A stretch of 37,727 nucleotides of DNA from Deltaproteobacteria bacterium (GTDB taxonomy: Bacteria; Myxococcota_A; UBA796; SXON01), in the NCBI GenBank assembly GCA_947486185.1, contig CANKTH010000045.1, positions 1 to 37,727 on the forward strand, in the 5' to 3' direction. The translations under genes were made by a program, and so were the position numbers. The notes beneath the pieces were generated by a model that had not been told where the DNA came from, made no database searches, and saw nothing but the letters and a program-made list of their open reading frames with translations. Shown piece after piece: positions 1 through 8,719 of the stretch (the first letter of the stretch is position 1; each line of letters begins with the position of its first letter).

Positions 1-354
1 CCAGCACTGCGCGACAGGGGGAGGCGGGCGGCGTCCACGGAGCGCCAGGCCCCGGATATCCAGCGTACAACATAGTCAACGCGAGCGTGCGCCATAACGA
101 GGCGCACAACACGTCGAGATTCTACTTGACGGGAGAGAGAGTATCTCCGCGGGAATCTCCACCGAGATCTTGCCAGTTCGGCGCGGGCAAGGCTGCGCCC
201 TTACGGAGTAGTGCCTTGCTTCTCCCCCGCGCATGCACCCATCCGGGCCCATCCCGGGTCGAGGCCCGCCGGCCGCTCACGCACAGCGCCTCCGCCGGCC
301 GAACGGTGTCCCACATGCGGTCCTCTCACGTTCGCCCTCCTTCCACCCGCCCAA
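1..354. other. No supported gene in this stretch
   Basis: This stretch lies beyond the 3' end of the transglutaminase gene. One plus-strand frame is open from base 3 to 692, but it runs far into the antisense strand of that well-supported gene and shows no recognisable domain. A 64-codon minus-strand frame (122-316) is also unremarkable. No tRNA cloverleaf, strong hairpin or promoter stands out. The first bases could belong to a gene that lies mostly outside the window, but I cannot support one. Confidence 0.4.
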
Positions 355-2229
355 CTACCCCTTCTTCGCCTTCAACCCTCTCTCCAGGCGATCGAGCGCG
401 GCCGCCGCACCCAGCTCATCCGGCCGGCCCCCAAAGCTGCCGCCCCGATGTCTCTCGACAAAGTCCCTTGCATCCTCCTCGATCCCGACGCCACCCTTTT
501 CAGCCAGAAGCGCGAGGATCTCATCATCACTCGCGCTCGGCGCCGGCCGGACACCCAGGCTGCGTACCAACTCAAGATAACGGCGATATAACGCCCCAGG
601 TTCCCCAACCAGCGCCGCCGCCGCCCGCCAGTCGGCGCCGCCTCCCCGTCGCGCGCTGCCCCAACGATAGAGTAGGATCAACAGCCCGATAACCGCGAGT
701 CCCGCTGAGTACGGCGAACGGAGGGCCGCGAGGAGCACCTCCTCGGGGCGGGTCGCCAGCGCGAGGGCGAGCCGCGTGACCGCGCGTCCCAGAGCCTCCC
801 TCAGCGCCGAAAACAGGCCTTCATCATCCGCTTCCCGAAAGGGTGTCGGGTCGAACACCACCCACTCCGCGGCTGCCGGGTCCCAGAGCTCCACCCACGC
901 GTGCGCGTCCCGCTCCCGGACCAGGCGACGCCCGGTCAGCGGATTGGCCGGCTCCACCACGTAGCCGCCGATCAGCCGGGTGGCGTGGCCCTCTGCGCGC
1001 AAGATCGCGGCGAAGGCCGAGGCGAAATAGATACAGTAGGCCGGACGGCGCTCCTGGAGCAGGATCACCAACGGGTGCGCGTCACCCACCAGATCGGTGG
1101 TCAACGAGTACCGGAACTCGGTCTGAAACCAGGCCTCCAACGCCTCGGCACGCTCGGGAAACGTCGCCGGCAACCCGGGAGGCAGGTGACGTAGCAGCTC
1201 GACACCAAGCTCGGCCGGCAAGCGGCGGGCGTTGAGACCGGGAGCGTCGGTCGCCCGGGTCGGGCGCCAGTCGACCTGGTGGCGATCGCCCCAGCCGGCA
1301 GGCGCCAGGACCAGGCCCCCCGACGTGCGTGAGCTCGGGATCGTGTCGAGCGCCTCGGTCCCTACCGGCCCCGGGAAAACCTCCGAGAACACCTGATCAA
1401 AAAAGATCTCCATCGTCGCGTCCGGCGGAGCCACCGGAAACGTCGCCGCGACCAGGCCCTCGTCGCCGCGCCAAAGAGCGCCGTCAAACCGGGTCAAAAT
1501 GCTGGTGCGTAGCCGATCGGGCGCCTGGCCTTCGACCTCCAGGACCACCCGGTCGTTCGCCGTCACGCTGGAGGCCGCGTTGAGCCCCACGAGCTTGGCG
1601 GCGCCAATGCCTGCTGCACCGAATCCTCCACGTAAAACCGCGATCATCGCCGACACCACGAGCCCCTGGCCCGCGATGCCCAGCGCGCCGATGAGCCCCG
1701 CCACCGCGAGGGCTGCCAAAGCCTGACCGACAAATCCCAGCCACTTACGCCCACGAAACCCGGACATCAAGAACGCGGTGACCATCACCACGAGACCGGC
1801 GGCGACCCAGAGCAGGTTGGCGTGGCGGCCGTCGAGCGCGTGCCCCGCGAGGACCACGAGCGTAAAAGCAAGGGTCCACGACAACACCCGCTCGCCCGTG
1901 AGCAGCATGAGCGCGAGCCCGAGGACGTTCGCGCCCTGGACCGCCGCCAGGCCCAGGGCAGGAAAAGGCCCAGTCTCAGCCGGCCCGAGCAGGGGCGGGA
2001 ACGCGGCGCCCGCCACCACCAAGAGCTCGCCCATCGCCCCGTACACCGCGCCGAGCACCATCGTCCCCCGGATCTTCCAGTCGCTCATCGACCAGAACGG
2101 GGCCTCACGCCGGATCGTCACGGCCACGAGCACCAGGAGCGGGAGCACCAGCAACAGGCGCGCCGCCCCAAAGCCATAGACCAGGAGCGCCGCAATCACG
2201 GGCAAGGCCGCGATGAGCCGAGTATTCAT
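355..2229 (-). CDS. TgpA-like membrane transglutaminase (DUF3488/DUF4129 type)
   Basis: This 624-residue membrane protein has a hydrophobic N-terminal third with several membrane segments. A transglutaminase-like domain follows, exposed outside the cytoplasmic membrane. The catalytic triad is visible: Cys at about residue 399 (AYCIYFASAF), His at about 443 (DAHAWVELWD) and Asp at about 460 (VFDPTPF). One further membrane helix (SAGLAVIGLLILLYRW) and a soluble tail resembling DUF4129 complete the usual TgpA architecture. The ATG overlaps the stop of the DUF58 gene upstream (ATGA), so the two are translationally coupled. MoxR-DUF58-TgpA operons are widespread; TgpA is essential in Pseudomonas aeruginosa, but its substrate is poorly defined. 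Family assignment is secure; the physiological role is inference. Confidence 0.93.
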   Translation of the reverse strand: MNTRLIAALPVIAALLVYGFGAARLLLVLPLLVLVAVTIRREAPFWSMSDWKIRGTMVLGAVYGAMGELLVVAGAAFPPLLGPAETGPFPALGLAAVQGANVLGLALMLLTGERVLSWTLAFTLVVLAGHALDGRHANLLWVAAGLVVMVTAFLMSGFRGRKWLGFVGQALAALAVAGLIGALGIAGQGLVVSAMIAVLRGGFGAAGIGAAKLVGLNAASSVTANDRVVLEVEGQAPDRLRTSILTRFDGALWRGDEGLVAATFPVAPPDATMEIFFDQVFSEVFPGPVGTEALDTIPSSRTSGGLVLAPAGWGDRHQVDWRPTRATDAPGLNARRLPAELGVELLRHLPPGLPATFPERAEALEAWFQTEFRYSLTTDLVGDAHPLVILLQERRPAYCIYFASAFAAILRAEGHATRLIGGYVVEPANPLTGRRLVRERDAHAWVELWDPAAAEWVVFDPTPFREADDEGLFSALREALGRAVTRLALALATRPEEVLLAALRSPYSAGLAVIGLLILLYRWGSARRGGGADWRAAAALVGEPGALYRRYLELVRSLGVRPAPSASDDEILALLAEKGGVGIEEDARDFVERHRGGSFGGRPDELGAAAALDRLERGLKAKKG

Positions 2230-3470
2230 CCGAGCCTCACCAGCTCGTCAGCGCCCAAGGCGTCCGGGGGAGCCTCGCCGGCGGCCATTACGACCCGAAC
2301 CGCCAATCCCAGGCCACGTACCTGCTCGATCAAGGTCCGCCACGCCGGATCCCAGCCGGTGAGCACGAAGAACACCACTGACAGCCGGGAGGCCTCGGGC
2401 ACGAGGGCTTCCGACAGCGCGACCGTATCGAGCCGATCGCCGGATTCAAGGCAGGCCAGGAGCTCCAACACGTGCTCCATGTGGTCCAGGGCCCGGCCGG
2501 TGGTGAACCGCTGGACCTTGTCGCCGGCCGCCACGAGATCGATGAGAAAGTCCTGCCGCGCGAGCACGTCGGTGAGCGCCGCCGCCACCGACAAGGCCTG
2601 TTCTACCTTCGCTTCTAACGCCGTTGCCTCGAGCGCCCTTCGCCACTCGGACAGGCCGGCGACCGCGGGGGAGAGGTCGATCACCAGGGCGAGCCTCGCG
2701 AAATACTCTTCTTGAAACTCACGAACCACGAGCCGACCCGTGCGACCGAAGCTGGGCCAGTGTACGTCGCGGACGCGGTCGCCCTCCCTCCAGGCCCTGA
2801 GGCCCAACAGCTCACTCGATTCGCCGACCTTGGCCGCAGCGGGCACGCCGCCTGGTTGGTGGGTCCGTCCCACGGGTACCTCGAAGGGCTCCATCGGCGA
2901 AAACCGCGGGTACACCAGCACCCTGTCGTCCACCGGCACCCGGGCGCCCGACTTGAGCAGGCCCGATGGGAAAGCGCTCGCCACCTGGAGCTCTGTCAGG
3001 CGGAAAGCGCCGCGCCGACGGAGCTGGAGGCGGAGCCGGACCACGACGACTGCACCCGGATCGAGGGAAGGGAGCGCCACCGCCTCACCCGCGGGCCGGA
3101 GCTCGGACGGCAACGCGCGCTCTTCGACAAAATAGCCTTCCAAGCACGTGGAACCCAGGTTCTCCACCTCCACGTCGTAGCTCCAGGTCTCCCCGGCCGA
3201 ACCGGGCGGGGGCAGGCGCCGCCGGAGCCGAACCTGGGGTCGACCACCGAGGCCGCCAACCCAGGCCACCAGGATCAACGCACTGAAAAATCCGACGTGG
3301 GCGGAGACTCCCAGCGACAGGCCGCCCAACAGGAAGGTGACCGCCGCCACGGCGCCGAGCAGCACGGCCCGGCCAAAAGGGGTGAAGCGACCTCGATAGA
3401 AATCGTCGAGGATCCGGATGTGGCGATGGTCGATCGCCTCCATCCGGAAGGACCAGCGGCGTCGAGCCAC
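2226..3470 (-). CDS. DUF58 domain protein
   Basis: This 414-residue protein has two N-terminal membrane helices (about residues 28-70), a beta-rich middle section, and then the DUF58 signature around residues 220-250 (GLRAWREGDRVRDVHWPSFG followed by GRLVVREFQEE). A vWA-like fold follows, with LALVIDLSPA at its start. DUF58 proteins are encoded next to MoxR ATPases and are thought to act with them in assembling or activating cell-envelope proteins. The gene sits 14 bp after moxR and overlaps the transglutaminase gene by 4 bp, so it is the middle gene of the operon. The start taken is GTG at 3470; an ATG at 3443 is possible, and neither has a strong ribosome-binding site. Confidence 0.92.
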   Translation of the reverse strand: MARRRWSFRMEAIDHRHIRILDDFYRGRFTPFGRAVLLGAVAAVTFLLGGLSLGVSAHVGFFSALILVAWVGGLGGRPQVRLRRRLPPPGSAGETWSYDVEVENLGSTCLEGYFVEERALPSELRPAGEAVALPSLDPGAVVVVRLRLQLRRRGAFRLTELQVASAFPSGLLKSGARVPVDDRVLVYPRFSPMEPFEVPVGRTHQPGGVPAAAKVGESSELLGLRAWREGDRVRDVHWPSFGRTGRLVVREFQEEYFARLALVIDLSPAVAGLSEWRRALEATALEAKVEQALSVAAALTDVLARQDFLIDLVAAGDKVQRFTTGRALDHMEHVLELLACLESGDRLDTVALSEALVPEASRLSVVFFVLTGWDPAWRTLIEQVRGLGLAVRVVMAAGEAPPDALGADELVRLG

Positions 3471-3484
3471 GGCGCCCCGGCCCG

Positions 3485-4420
3485 CTAGCGAGGGACCGCG
3501 GTGGCGTCGAGCAGCTCTCGCACGATCGCCTCGCGGTCGGCGCCGGCGTAGCGCGCCCGGGTGTCCAAGACGAGGCGATGGCTGAGCACCGGGACCGCCA
3601 GCGCCTTCAGATCGTCGGGAACCACAAAGTCGCGGCCGAGGTAGAGGGCGCGCGCACGGGCAAGGCGAGCGAGCTGAAGCCCGCCGCGCGTGGAGACGCC
3701 TGTACGCAAATTCGGGTGTTTTCGGCTGGCATGTACGAGACGCACGACGTAGTCGGCCACCCGCTCGTCGATCCGAACGGTATCGACCGCCTGCTGGAGC
3801 GCCACCATCTGGGCTCCGTCGGCCACCTCGGGCACATCTGCGCCGGAGACGGGGCCCCCACCCCGCAAAAGAAGGCCTCTTTCCTCAGCTTCAGGAGGAT
3901 ACCCCAGGCTGATCTTGACCATGAACCGGTCAAGCGAAGCTTCGGGGAGCGGGTAGGTGCCCTGGAGATCAGTGGGGTTTTGCGTCGCGACACACAGAAA
4001 GGGCGCGTTGAGCTTCCGCGTTCGGCCCTCGACGGACACCTGCTGTTCAGAGAGCGCCTCCAGGAGCGCCGACTGGGTCCGGGGCGACGCGCGGTTGATC
4101 TCGTCGGCGATCAGCACGTGGGTGAACACCGGGCCGGGACGGAAGCGAAAACGCCCCGTCGCCTGTCGAAAAACACTGCTCCCCACGATGTCCCCCGGCA
4201 GGAGGTCGGGGGTGAACTGTACGCGCTTGAAGGTTGAGCCCATCGCGCGGGCGAGGGCCTTGGCGAGCGTCGTTTTGCCGGTACCGGGTAGGTCTTCGAG
4301 CAGGACGTGACCACCCGCTGCCGCGCACAAGAGGACGAGCTCAACCTGCTCCCGCTTCCCCCGCACCGCGGACTCGATAGAGTCCCGGAGAGCGTGCAGC
4401 AGCGAAACGGCGGTCGACAT
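3485..4420 (-). CDS. MoxR-family AAA+ ATPase
   Basis: This 311-residue protein has the usual MoxR length and motif order. Walker A is PGTGKTT at residues 45-51, Walker B is VLIADE at about 102-107 followed by INRASPRTQSALLEAL, and the sensor region VATQNPTDLQGTYPLPEASL leads to the arginine-containing LDRF. MoxR ATPases act as chaperones for metal-cofactor insertion or envelope assembly, together with vWA or DUF58 partners. Here it is the first gene of a three-gene operon with DUF58 and a transglutaminase. The ATG at 4418-4420 is the only sensible start, though its ribosome-binding site is weak. A perfect inverted repeat lies 42 bp upstream in the divergent intergenic region and could regulate this operon, the plus-strand one, or both. 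Confidence 0.95.
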   Translation of the reverse strand: MSTAVSLLHALRDSIESAVRGKREQVELVLLCAAAGGHVLLEDLPGTGKTTLAKALARAMGSTFKRVQFTPDLLPGDIVGSSVFRQATGRFRFRPGPVFTHVLIADEINRASPRTQSALLEALSEQQVSVEGRTRKLNAPFLCVATQNPTDLQGTYPLPEASLDRFMVKISLGYPPEAEERGLLLRGGGPVSGADVPEVADGAQMVALQQAVDTVRIDERVADYVVRLVHASRKHPNLRTGVSTRGGLQLARLARARALYLGRDFVVPDDLKALAVPVLSHRLVLDTRARYAGADREAIVRELLDATAVPR

Positions 4421-4461
4421 TCAGGCCCGGGTATCCCAGCCCCGGGGCCCGCGGGAGTCCC

Positions 4462-4478
4462 CGGACAGCTTCTGTCCG
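4462..4478. promoter_or_regulatory. Inverted repeat CGGACAG-CTT-CTGTCCG in divergent region
   Basis: A perfect 7-bp inverted repeat with a 3-base spacer lies between the divergent moxR and HEAT-protein operons. The 17-bp size and position fit an operator for a dimeric regulator. It has no T-run, so it is unlikely to be a terminator. No regulator for it is identified in the window. Confidence 0.4.
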
Positions 4479-4533
4479 TGGAACACACGCGCCACTCTGA
4501 CGGGTTAGCCGTGAGTTTCTCCTGAGGTTGGTC

Positions 4534-5064
4534 GTGAAGCTCCGGATCTCCGCCGCACTGGCGGCGCTGTTCATCGCGTTCTACACGCCTTTTTCGTATG
4601 CCGACGACGCCACGCGCGCCCGCGTCGTCGAGGCGCTCTCGGCGTACGAGAGCGTCCCTTCCCAGGCCGATTGGGAGAAGATGGGGGATGTCGGCCCGGA
4701 GCTGCTCGCGCTGTCCCAGGACACCGCCGGGTCGCCCAGCGTCCGGAGCCGCGCGACGCACGCGCTGGGCTACTTCCCGACGGACTCCCACCGTGACTGG
4801 CTCGTGAGCGTGCTGTCGGACACCGGCGCCCGCTCGGGTCTCCGCCGCTCCGCCTGTTATGCGCTGGCGAATGGCTGGGACGACGAAGCGTTGCCGCTGA
4901 TCCGGCCCGCGCTTGTCGCGGAGGACAAGCAGCTCCGGAACGCGGCAGCCCGGGCCGTTGGCGGTATCGGCAGCCCCGCCGCTCGCGCGGTGCTCGAAGA
5001 GCGGCTGGCCACCGAGGCCGACCCCATGGTGCTCTCAACCCTCAAAAGCCTGCTTGGCCGGTGA
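4534..5064 (+). CDS. Exported HEAT-repeat protein
   Basis: This small protein of about 176 residues has an N-terminal signal peptide (LRISAALAALFIAFYTPFSYA, cleavage probably after SYA) and then helical HEAT-like repeats. Examples are the ALGYFPTDSHRDWLVSVLSD segment and the NAAARAVGGIGSPAARAVLEE segment. HEAT repeats in exported proteins usually serve as protein-binding scaffolds. I chose GTG 4534 because GAGG at 4524-4527 is correctly spaced from it; a TTG at 4528 is too close to that site. The next gene starts 10 bp after the stop, so this is the first gene of an operon with the lipoprotein protease and the pentapeptide membrane protein. The exact function is unknown. Confidence 0.8.
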   Translation: MKLRISAALAALFIAFYTPFSYADDATRARVVEALSAYESVPSQADWEKMGDVGPELLALSQDTAGSPSVRSRATHALGYFPTDSHRDWLVSVLSDTGARSGLRRSACYALANGWDDEALPLIRPALVAEDKQLRNAAARAVGGIGSPAARAVLEERLATEADPMVLSTLKSLLGR

Positions 5065-5074
5065 GGAGCAGCTG

Positions 5075-6187
5075 ATGTACCCCTACTCCATCCTGGCGCT
5101 CTTTCTCCTCGTGCTCGGCGGCTGTGGCGACGAGGGCAAAGGTGAAGAAGGCCTCGTTCGCGAGGATCTCGGCAAGGTCACCACAGACGCCGACGGCGGG
5201 GTCACCCTGCCGGTCGACGTGCCGGAAGACGCCGTCTCGGCGCTAATCACCTGCGGCCCCTACGGCTACGACGTGCTCGCCACTGCCGACCTGCTGGTCG
5301 ATCCTGGTGGCGCCACGATTTTCGACGACGACGATCCCGAAGCGACCGCCATGCGGGTCAACGTCGAGGACGACTTCTTGCCGATGCTGATGCCGGTGAG
5401 CCCCGATCTGGACGTCCAAGCAGGTGAACACCAGCTGACGCTCTACGTCGACTCCGACAGCCCGGTCACCGTGAGCTGCGGCGCGGTCTACCGGGTCCAG
5501 CCGGTCGAAGAGGAGACGACGGTCGACGCGCGGCTGGTATTTGTCGGCGTGGATGGTACCGTAGACACGCTCAACGCCCAGTACGCCAAGACCGAGGCGG
5601 TGCTCACCGCCGCGCTGGCCGAGATCGAGAGCGTGTGGGCCCGGGCGGGCATCACGCTCGGCGAGGTCCTCTACGACGACTTCTCGGGCGACACCGACTC
5701 CTACACCGTGATCGACGATGACAAGGAGTTCGGGGACCTGCTGCGCACCGTCGAGACCCCCGGAGATCGGCGCGTCACCTTCTTTTTCGTCCAAGACATC
5801 ACCGCGGACGACGGAGCGACCATTCTTGGCCTCTCCGCCGGTCCGCCGGGCGCGGCGGCGATGGGCGGCACCAGCAAGTCGGGCGTCGTGGTCACCACCG
5901 CTGCGTGGGACGAGGCGGACCCGGGCGGCTTTCTCGGCCGGCTGATGGCGCACGAAGGCGGGCACTTCCTGGGGCTCTACCACCCCACGGAAAAGGACGG
6001 CAGCGGGCACGATCCGCTCGGCGACACCCCCGAGTGTTCGGACGGCGACGGTGACGGCCAGGTCTCCACAAGCGAATGTGGCAGCAACGGCGCCGACAAC
6101 CTCATGTGGTGGGCAGCCAGCGACGGCGCGAGCGACATGAGCGCCGACCAGGGCTGGGTCATGAAGCGGAGCGCCGCGGCGCACTGA
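5075..6187 (+). CDS. Metzincin-like zinc metalloprotease lipoprotein
   Basis: This protein of about 370 residues has a lipoprotein signal (MYPYSILALFLLVLGGC, lipobox LGGC), so it should be lipid-anchored in the envelope. A beta-rich N-terminal half precedes a catalytic region with the complete zinc motif HEGGHFLGLYH (HExxHxxGxxH). A Met-turn candidate DNLMWW follows about 50 residues later. A short acidic stretch, SDGDGDGQVS, lies between the two and looks like a calcium-binding loop. The layout is that of pappalysin/M43-like metzincins. The ATG at 5075 has GAGGAG upstream at 5063-5068; longer in-frame reading to 4913 only antisenses or overlaps the HEAT gene. It sits between the HEAT protein (10 bp) and the pentapeptide membrane protein (9 bp). 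Substrate unknown. Confidence 0.88.
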   Translation: MYPYSILALFLLVLGGCGDEGKGEEGLVREDLGKVTTDADGGVTLPVDVPEDAVSALITCGPYGYDVLATADLLVDPGGATIFDDDDPEATAMRVNVEDDFLPMLMPVSPDLDVQAGEHQLTLYVDSDSPVTVSCGAVYRVQPVEEETTVDARLVFVGVDGTVDTLNAQYAKTEAVLTAALAEIESVWARAGITLGEVLYDDFSGDTDSYTVIDDDKEFGDLLRTVETPGDRRVTFFFVQDITADDGATILGLSAGPPGAAAMGGTSKSGVVVTTAAWDEADPGGFLGRLMAHEGGHFLGLYHPTEKDGSGHDPLGDTPECSDGDGDGQVSTSECGSNGADNLMWWAASDGASDMSADQGWVMKRSAAAH

Positions 6188-6196
6188 GCGGGTAGG

Positions 6197-8701
6197 ATGA
6201 GGCTTTATCATCGCATTCTGCTCGGCGTCTTCGCGCTGGTGACCGTCGTCGGCCTCCTGCGACTGGGAGACTGGGAGACACCTCCGGCGCCTTCGTTACG
6301 CCCGGGCATCGCGACGCGCAGCATCACCATCCAGCAGATCGACGATGCCCGTGGGATCGAGGACCCCCGGGTACTGTTTGACGCAGGCAATCACCACCGG
6401 GACGCCGGAGACGTCGAGCTGGCACGGGCCCTCTACGAACAGGCGCTGAAGTCCTCGGAGCTCAGCAGGTATTTCAGCTACGGCAAACGGGTCCGCGAGG
6501 CCCTGGTGTTGGAGCACCTCCAACAGTGGGACGAAGCCGAAGCGGCGTGGCGCGAGAACGCCAATTCAGACATCCACTACACCGTGCTCGCCCTGCGGAT
6601 CGCCTCCGCCCATCCGAGCCGAGATGCCTTGGTGGCGGAGCTCATCGAGCGGGTCAGGGACATGGCGCGGCGGGTAGCCGCCGGGGAGAAGGTCGTCTTT
6701 TACGTCACCTCCAAGGGGGAGCCCCGCTACCTCGAGCACGTCCCCGACCGCGACGTGCTCAAGCGGCTGGTGGCGACCGCAGCAGGCGACGAGAGCCAAC
6801 GGCTCCGCTATTGCTACATCGAAACCGTAGATCTCTCTCAGGTCCCTTCCGAGGAGCTCCCCGAGAGAATCCAGTTCTCCCAATGTATCCTCGGCCGGGT
6901 CATCCTCGCCGACCGCGATCTTGGCAAGGTCTCGTTTTCCGGCTTTGTATTAGGAAACTTCGACGTCGGAAAGACATGGGAGTCCTTCGTCGACCGTTCC
7001 GCCACCATCCCGGCGTCGCGCTTCGCGGAGCTGACTACCCGCGACACCGTCTTCCTCGGCAGGGCCAACTTCCAGGATGTCCGGGTTGATGGGCGCAAAT
7101 CAGCGTTCCCCCTCACCGTTTTTGAGGGCTCGGCCGACTTCCGCGGCTTTGTCTCTGCGGGCTGGGCCGACTTCCGATTCTCGGTGTTTGGTGAAGGCGC
7201 GCAGTTCCGTGGTGCCCGCTTCGGGAAGACCGTGTACTTCGGGGGCGCTCGTTTTCGTAAAGACACAAGCTTTACCGGACTCTTTGCGGAGAGGGACATC
7301 TTCTTCAACTCCGTACGTTTCGAGGCGCCGGTGCGCTTCGACGCCTGCGAATGGCGCCGCAAGGCCACCTTCGAAGATTCCCGGTTTGACAAGGATGTCT
7401 CGTTTTCAACCTCGCAGATCTCGGGGCGGATCAACCTCTCCCGCGCGGTCTTTGCGGGCCCGCTCGAGATGCGCGAGGTGCGGGTCGGCGGCATGGACCT
7501 GTTCGGAGCGAAGCTGTTGGGGGACGCCCGGTTCAGCGACGCCACGTTCGACGGTAAGGTCCGGTTCTCCCTCGATGATGCTACACGCACCCGGTACCTC
7601 TCGGAGCCGGCCGCTCTGTTGGGGCTGTACCGCGACTACCAGGGGGACGACGACACCACCGAGCCGCTCGCGGCGGCCCGCTCCTACGGGGTGACCCACG
7701 TCGACGACCTGATCGCCCAGGTCGGCGCCAACCTCTCGTTTGCCAACTCCGTGTTCAACGGCTTCTGTATCTTCGAGAACGTGACCTTCGGGCAGCCGGG
7801 CGCGAACCACACGGCCGACTTCTTCAACACGCAGTTCGGCGGCGAGACCCACTTCGAGCGCACGACCTGGTGGGCCGACGCCGACTTCTCGACCATCTAC
7901 GCGGAGGAGCTCGCACTGAACGAGGCTGCGTTTCACCGCACCCTCCTCCTGGACGACGCCAACATCCCGGGCCGGGTCACCCTCACCGACGCCCGCTTCG
8001 AAGGGGACGCCAGCCTGTCCTTTTATGGCGCGGAGATCCGCAGTTTTCAGATCGACCGCGGCCAGGTGGAGAATTCGAGTACCGGGCGGCACCGCCTCTG
8101 GTACGAACGTTGTGCGCTCGATGGGATGCCGGCGGATGACCTACGCATCCGTCGGCACTTCCGCGCGGAGGTGCCCGACCTGGCCGCGCGAGCCGCGTTC
8201 CAGGCGATGTGCCTCGGACGGGCCATCGACGAGTTTGTCACCCTCAAATCCACCTTCGGCGATCAGGCCCTCGCTGACGACGAGGACTGGGCCTTCTGGT
8301 GGATCAAGCACCACCAGAGCGAAGCGGCGCTGTCGACGATCGGCGGCGTGCTCGGTTGGCCAGTACGGTTCATCATCTTCGAGCTCGCGTTTGGCTGGGG
8401 CGTCCGACTCGGCAACCTCGCGATCACCAGCCTGATCGTCTGCGTGGTGTTCACCTTCTTGTACCGGCACCTCTGCCCGGACACCGAGCTGCAGTACGAC
8501 GGCCGCGACACTCCGATCCGAGAGATCTCCTGGTGGGGCCTGTTCTTCGTGTCGCTGCAGTCCTTCGGCGGCTTCAACACCGGGTGGGACATGGCGGGCA
8601 ACGCCAAGCTGGGCCGTCAGCTGATGACGCTCGAGCTGTTCATCGGCGTCATCGTTCTGACCTTCTTTGTTGGCGCCTACACCCGAATGATCCTGGCCTG
8701 A
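6197..8701 (+). CDS. Pentapeptide-repeat membrane protein with ion-channel-like C terminus
   Basis: This 834-residue protein starts with a membrane helix (about residues 7-24). A TPR-like helical part follows (ARALYEQALKSSELSRYF). A long beta-helix-forming region (about 288-620) contains degenerate pentapeptide-like repeats with Phe at the centre, such as GARFGKTVYFGGARFRKDTS. The C-terminus has a helix at about 733-757 (LAITSLIVCVVFTFLYRHL), a re-entrant-like segment at about 776-795 (ISWWGLFFVSLQSFGGFNTG) and a final helix at about 808-834. That is the two-helix-plus-pore layout of Ion_trans_2 potassium channels. The canonical TVGYGD filter is absent, so conduction is unproven. It is the last gene of the HEAT/metalloprotease operon. 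Confidence 0.82.
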   Translation: MRLYHRILLGVFALVTVVGLLRLGDWETPPAPSLRPGIATRSITIQQIDDARGIEDPRVLFDAGNHHRDAGDVELARALYEQALKSSELSRYFSYGKRVREALVLEHLQQWDEAEAAWRENANSDIHYTVLALRIASAHPSRDALVAELIERVRDMARRVAAGEKVVFYVTSKGEPRYLEHVPDRDVLKRLVATAAGDESQRLRYCYIETVDLSQVPSEELPERIQFSQCILGRVILADRDLGKVSFSGFVLGNFDVGKTWESFVDRSATIPASRFAELTTRDTVFLGRANFQDVRVDGRKSAFPLTVFEGSADFRGFVSAGWADFRFSVFGEGAQFRGARFGKTVYFGGARFRKDTSFTGLFAERDIFFNSVRFEAPVRFDACEWRRKATFEDSRFDKDVSFSTSQISGRINLSRAVFAGPLEMREVRVGGMDLFGAKLLGDARFSDATFDGKVRFSLDDATRTRYLSEPAALLGLYRDYQGDDDTTEPLAAARSYGVTHVDDLIAQVGANLSFANSVFNGFCIFENVTFGQPGANHTADFFNTQFGGETHFERTTWWADADFSTIYAEELALNEAAFHRTLLLDDANIPGRVTLTDARFEGDASLSFYGAEIRSFQIDRGQVENSSTGRHRLWYERCALDGMPADDLRIRRHFRAEVPDLAARAAFQAMCLGRAIDEFVTLKSTFGDQALADDEDWAFWWIKHHQSEAALSTIGGVLGWPVRFIIFELAFGWGVRLGNLAITSLIVCVVFTFLYRHLCPDTELQYDGRDTPIREISWWGLFFVSLQSFGGFNTGWDMAGNAKLGRQLMTLELFIGVIVLTFFVGAYTRMILA

Positions 8702-8719
8702 CGCGGCTTCGGGACCCGC

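Noticed and set aside
3..692. Long plus-strand open frame at the window start
   Set aside because: It runs antisense over the transglutaminase 3' end, has Arg/Pro/Ser-rich composition typical of shadow frames in GC-rich DNA and no known motif.
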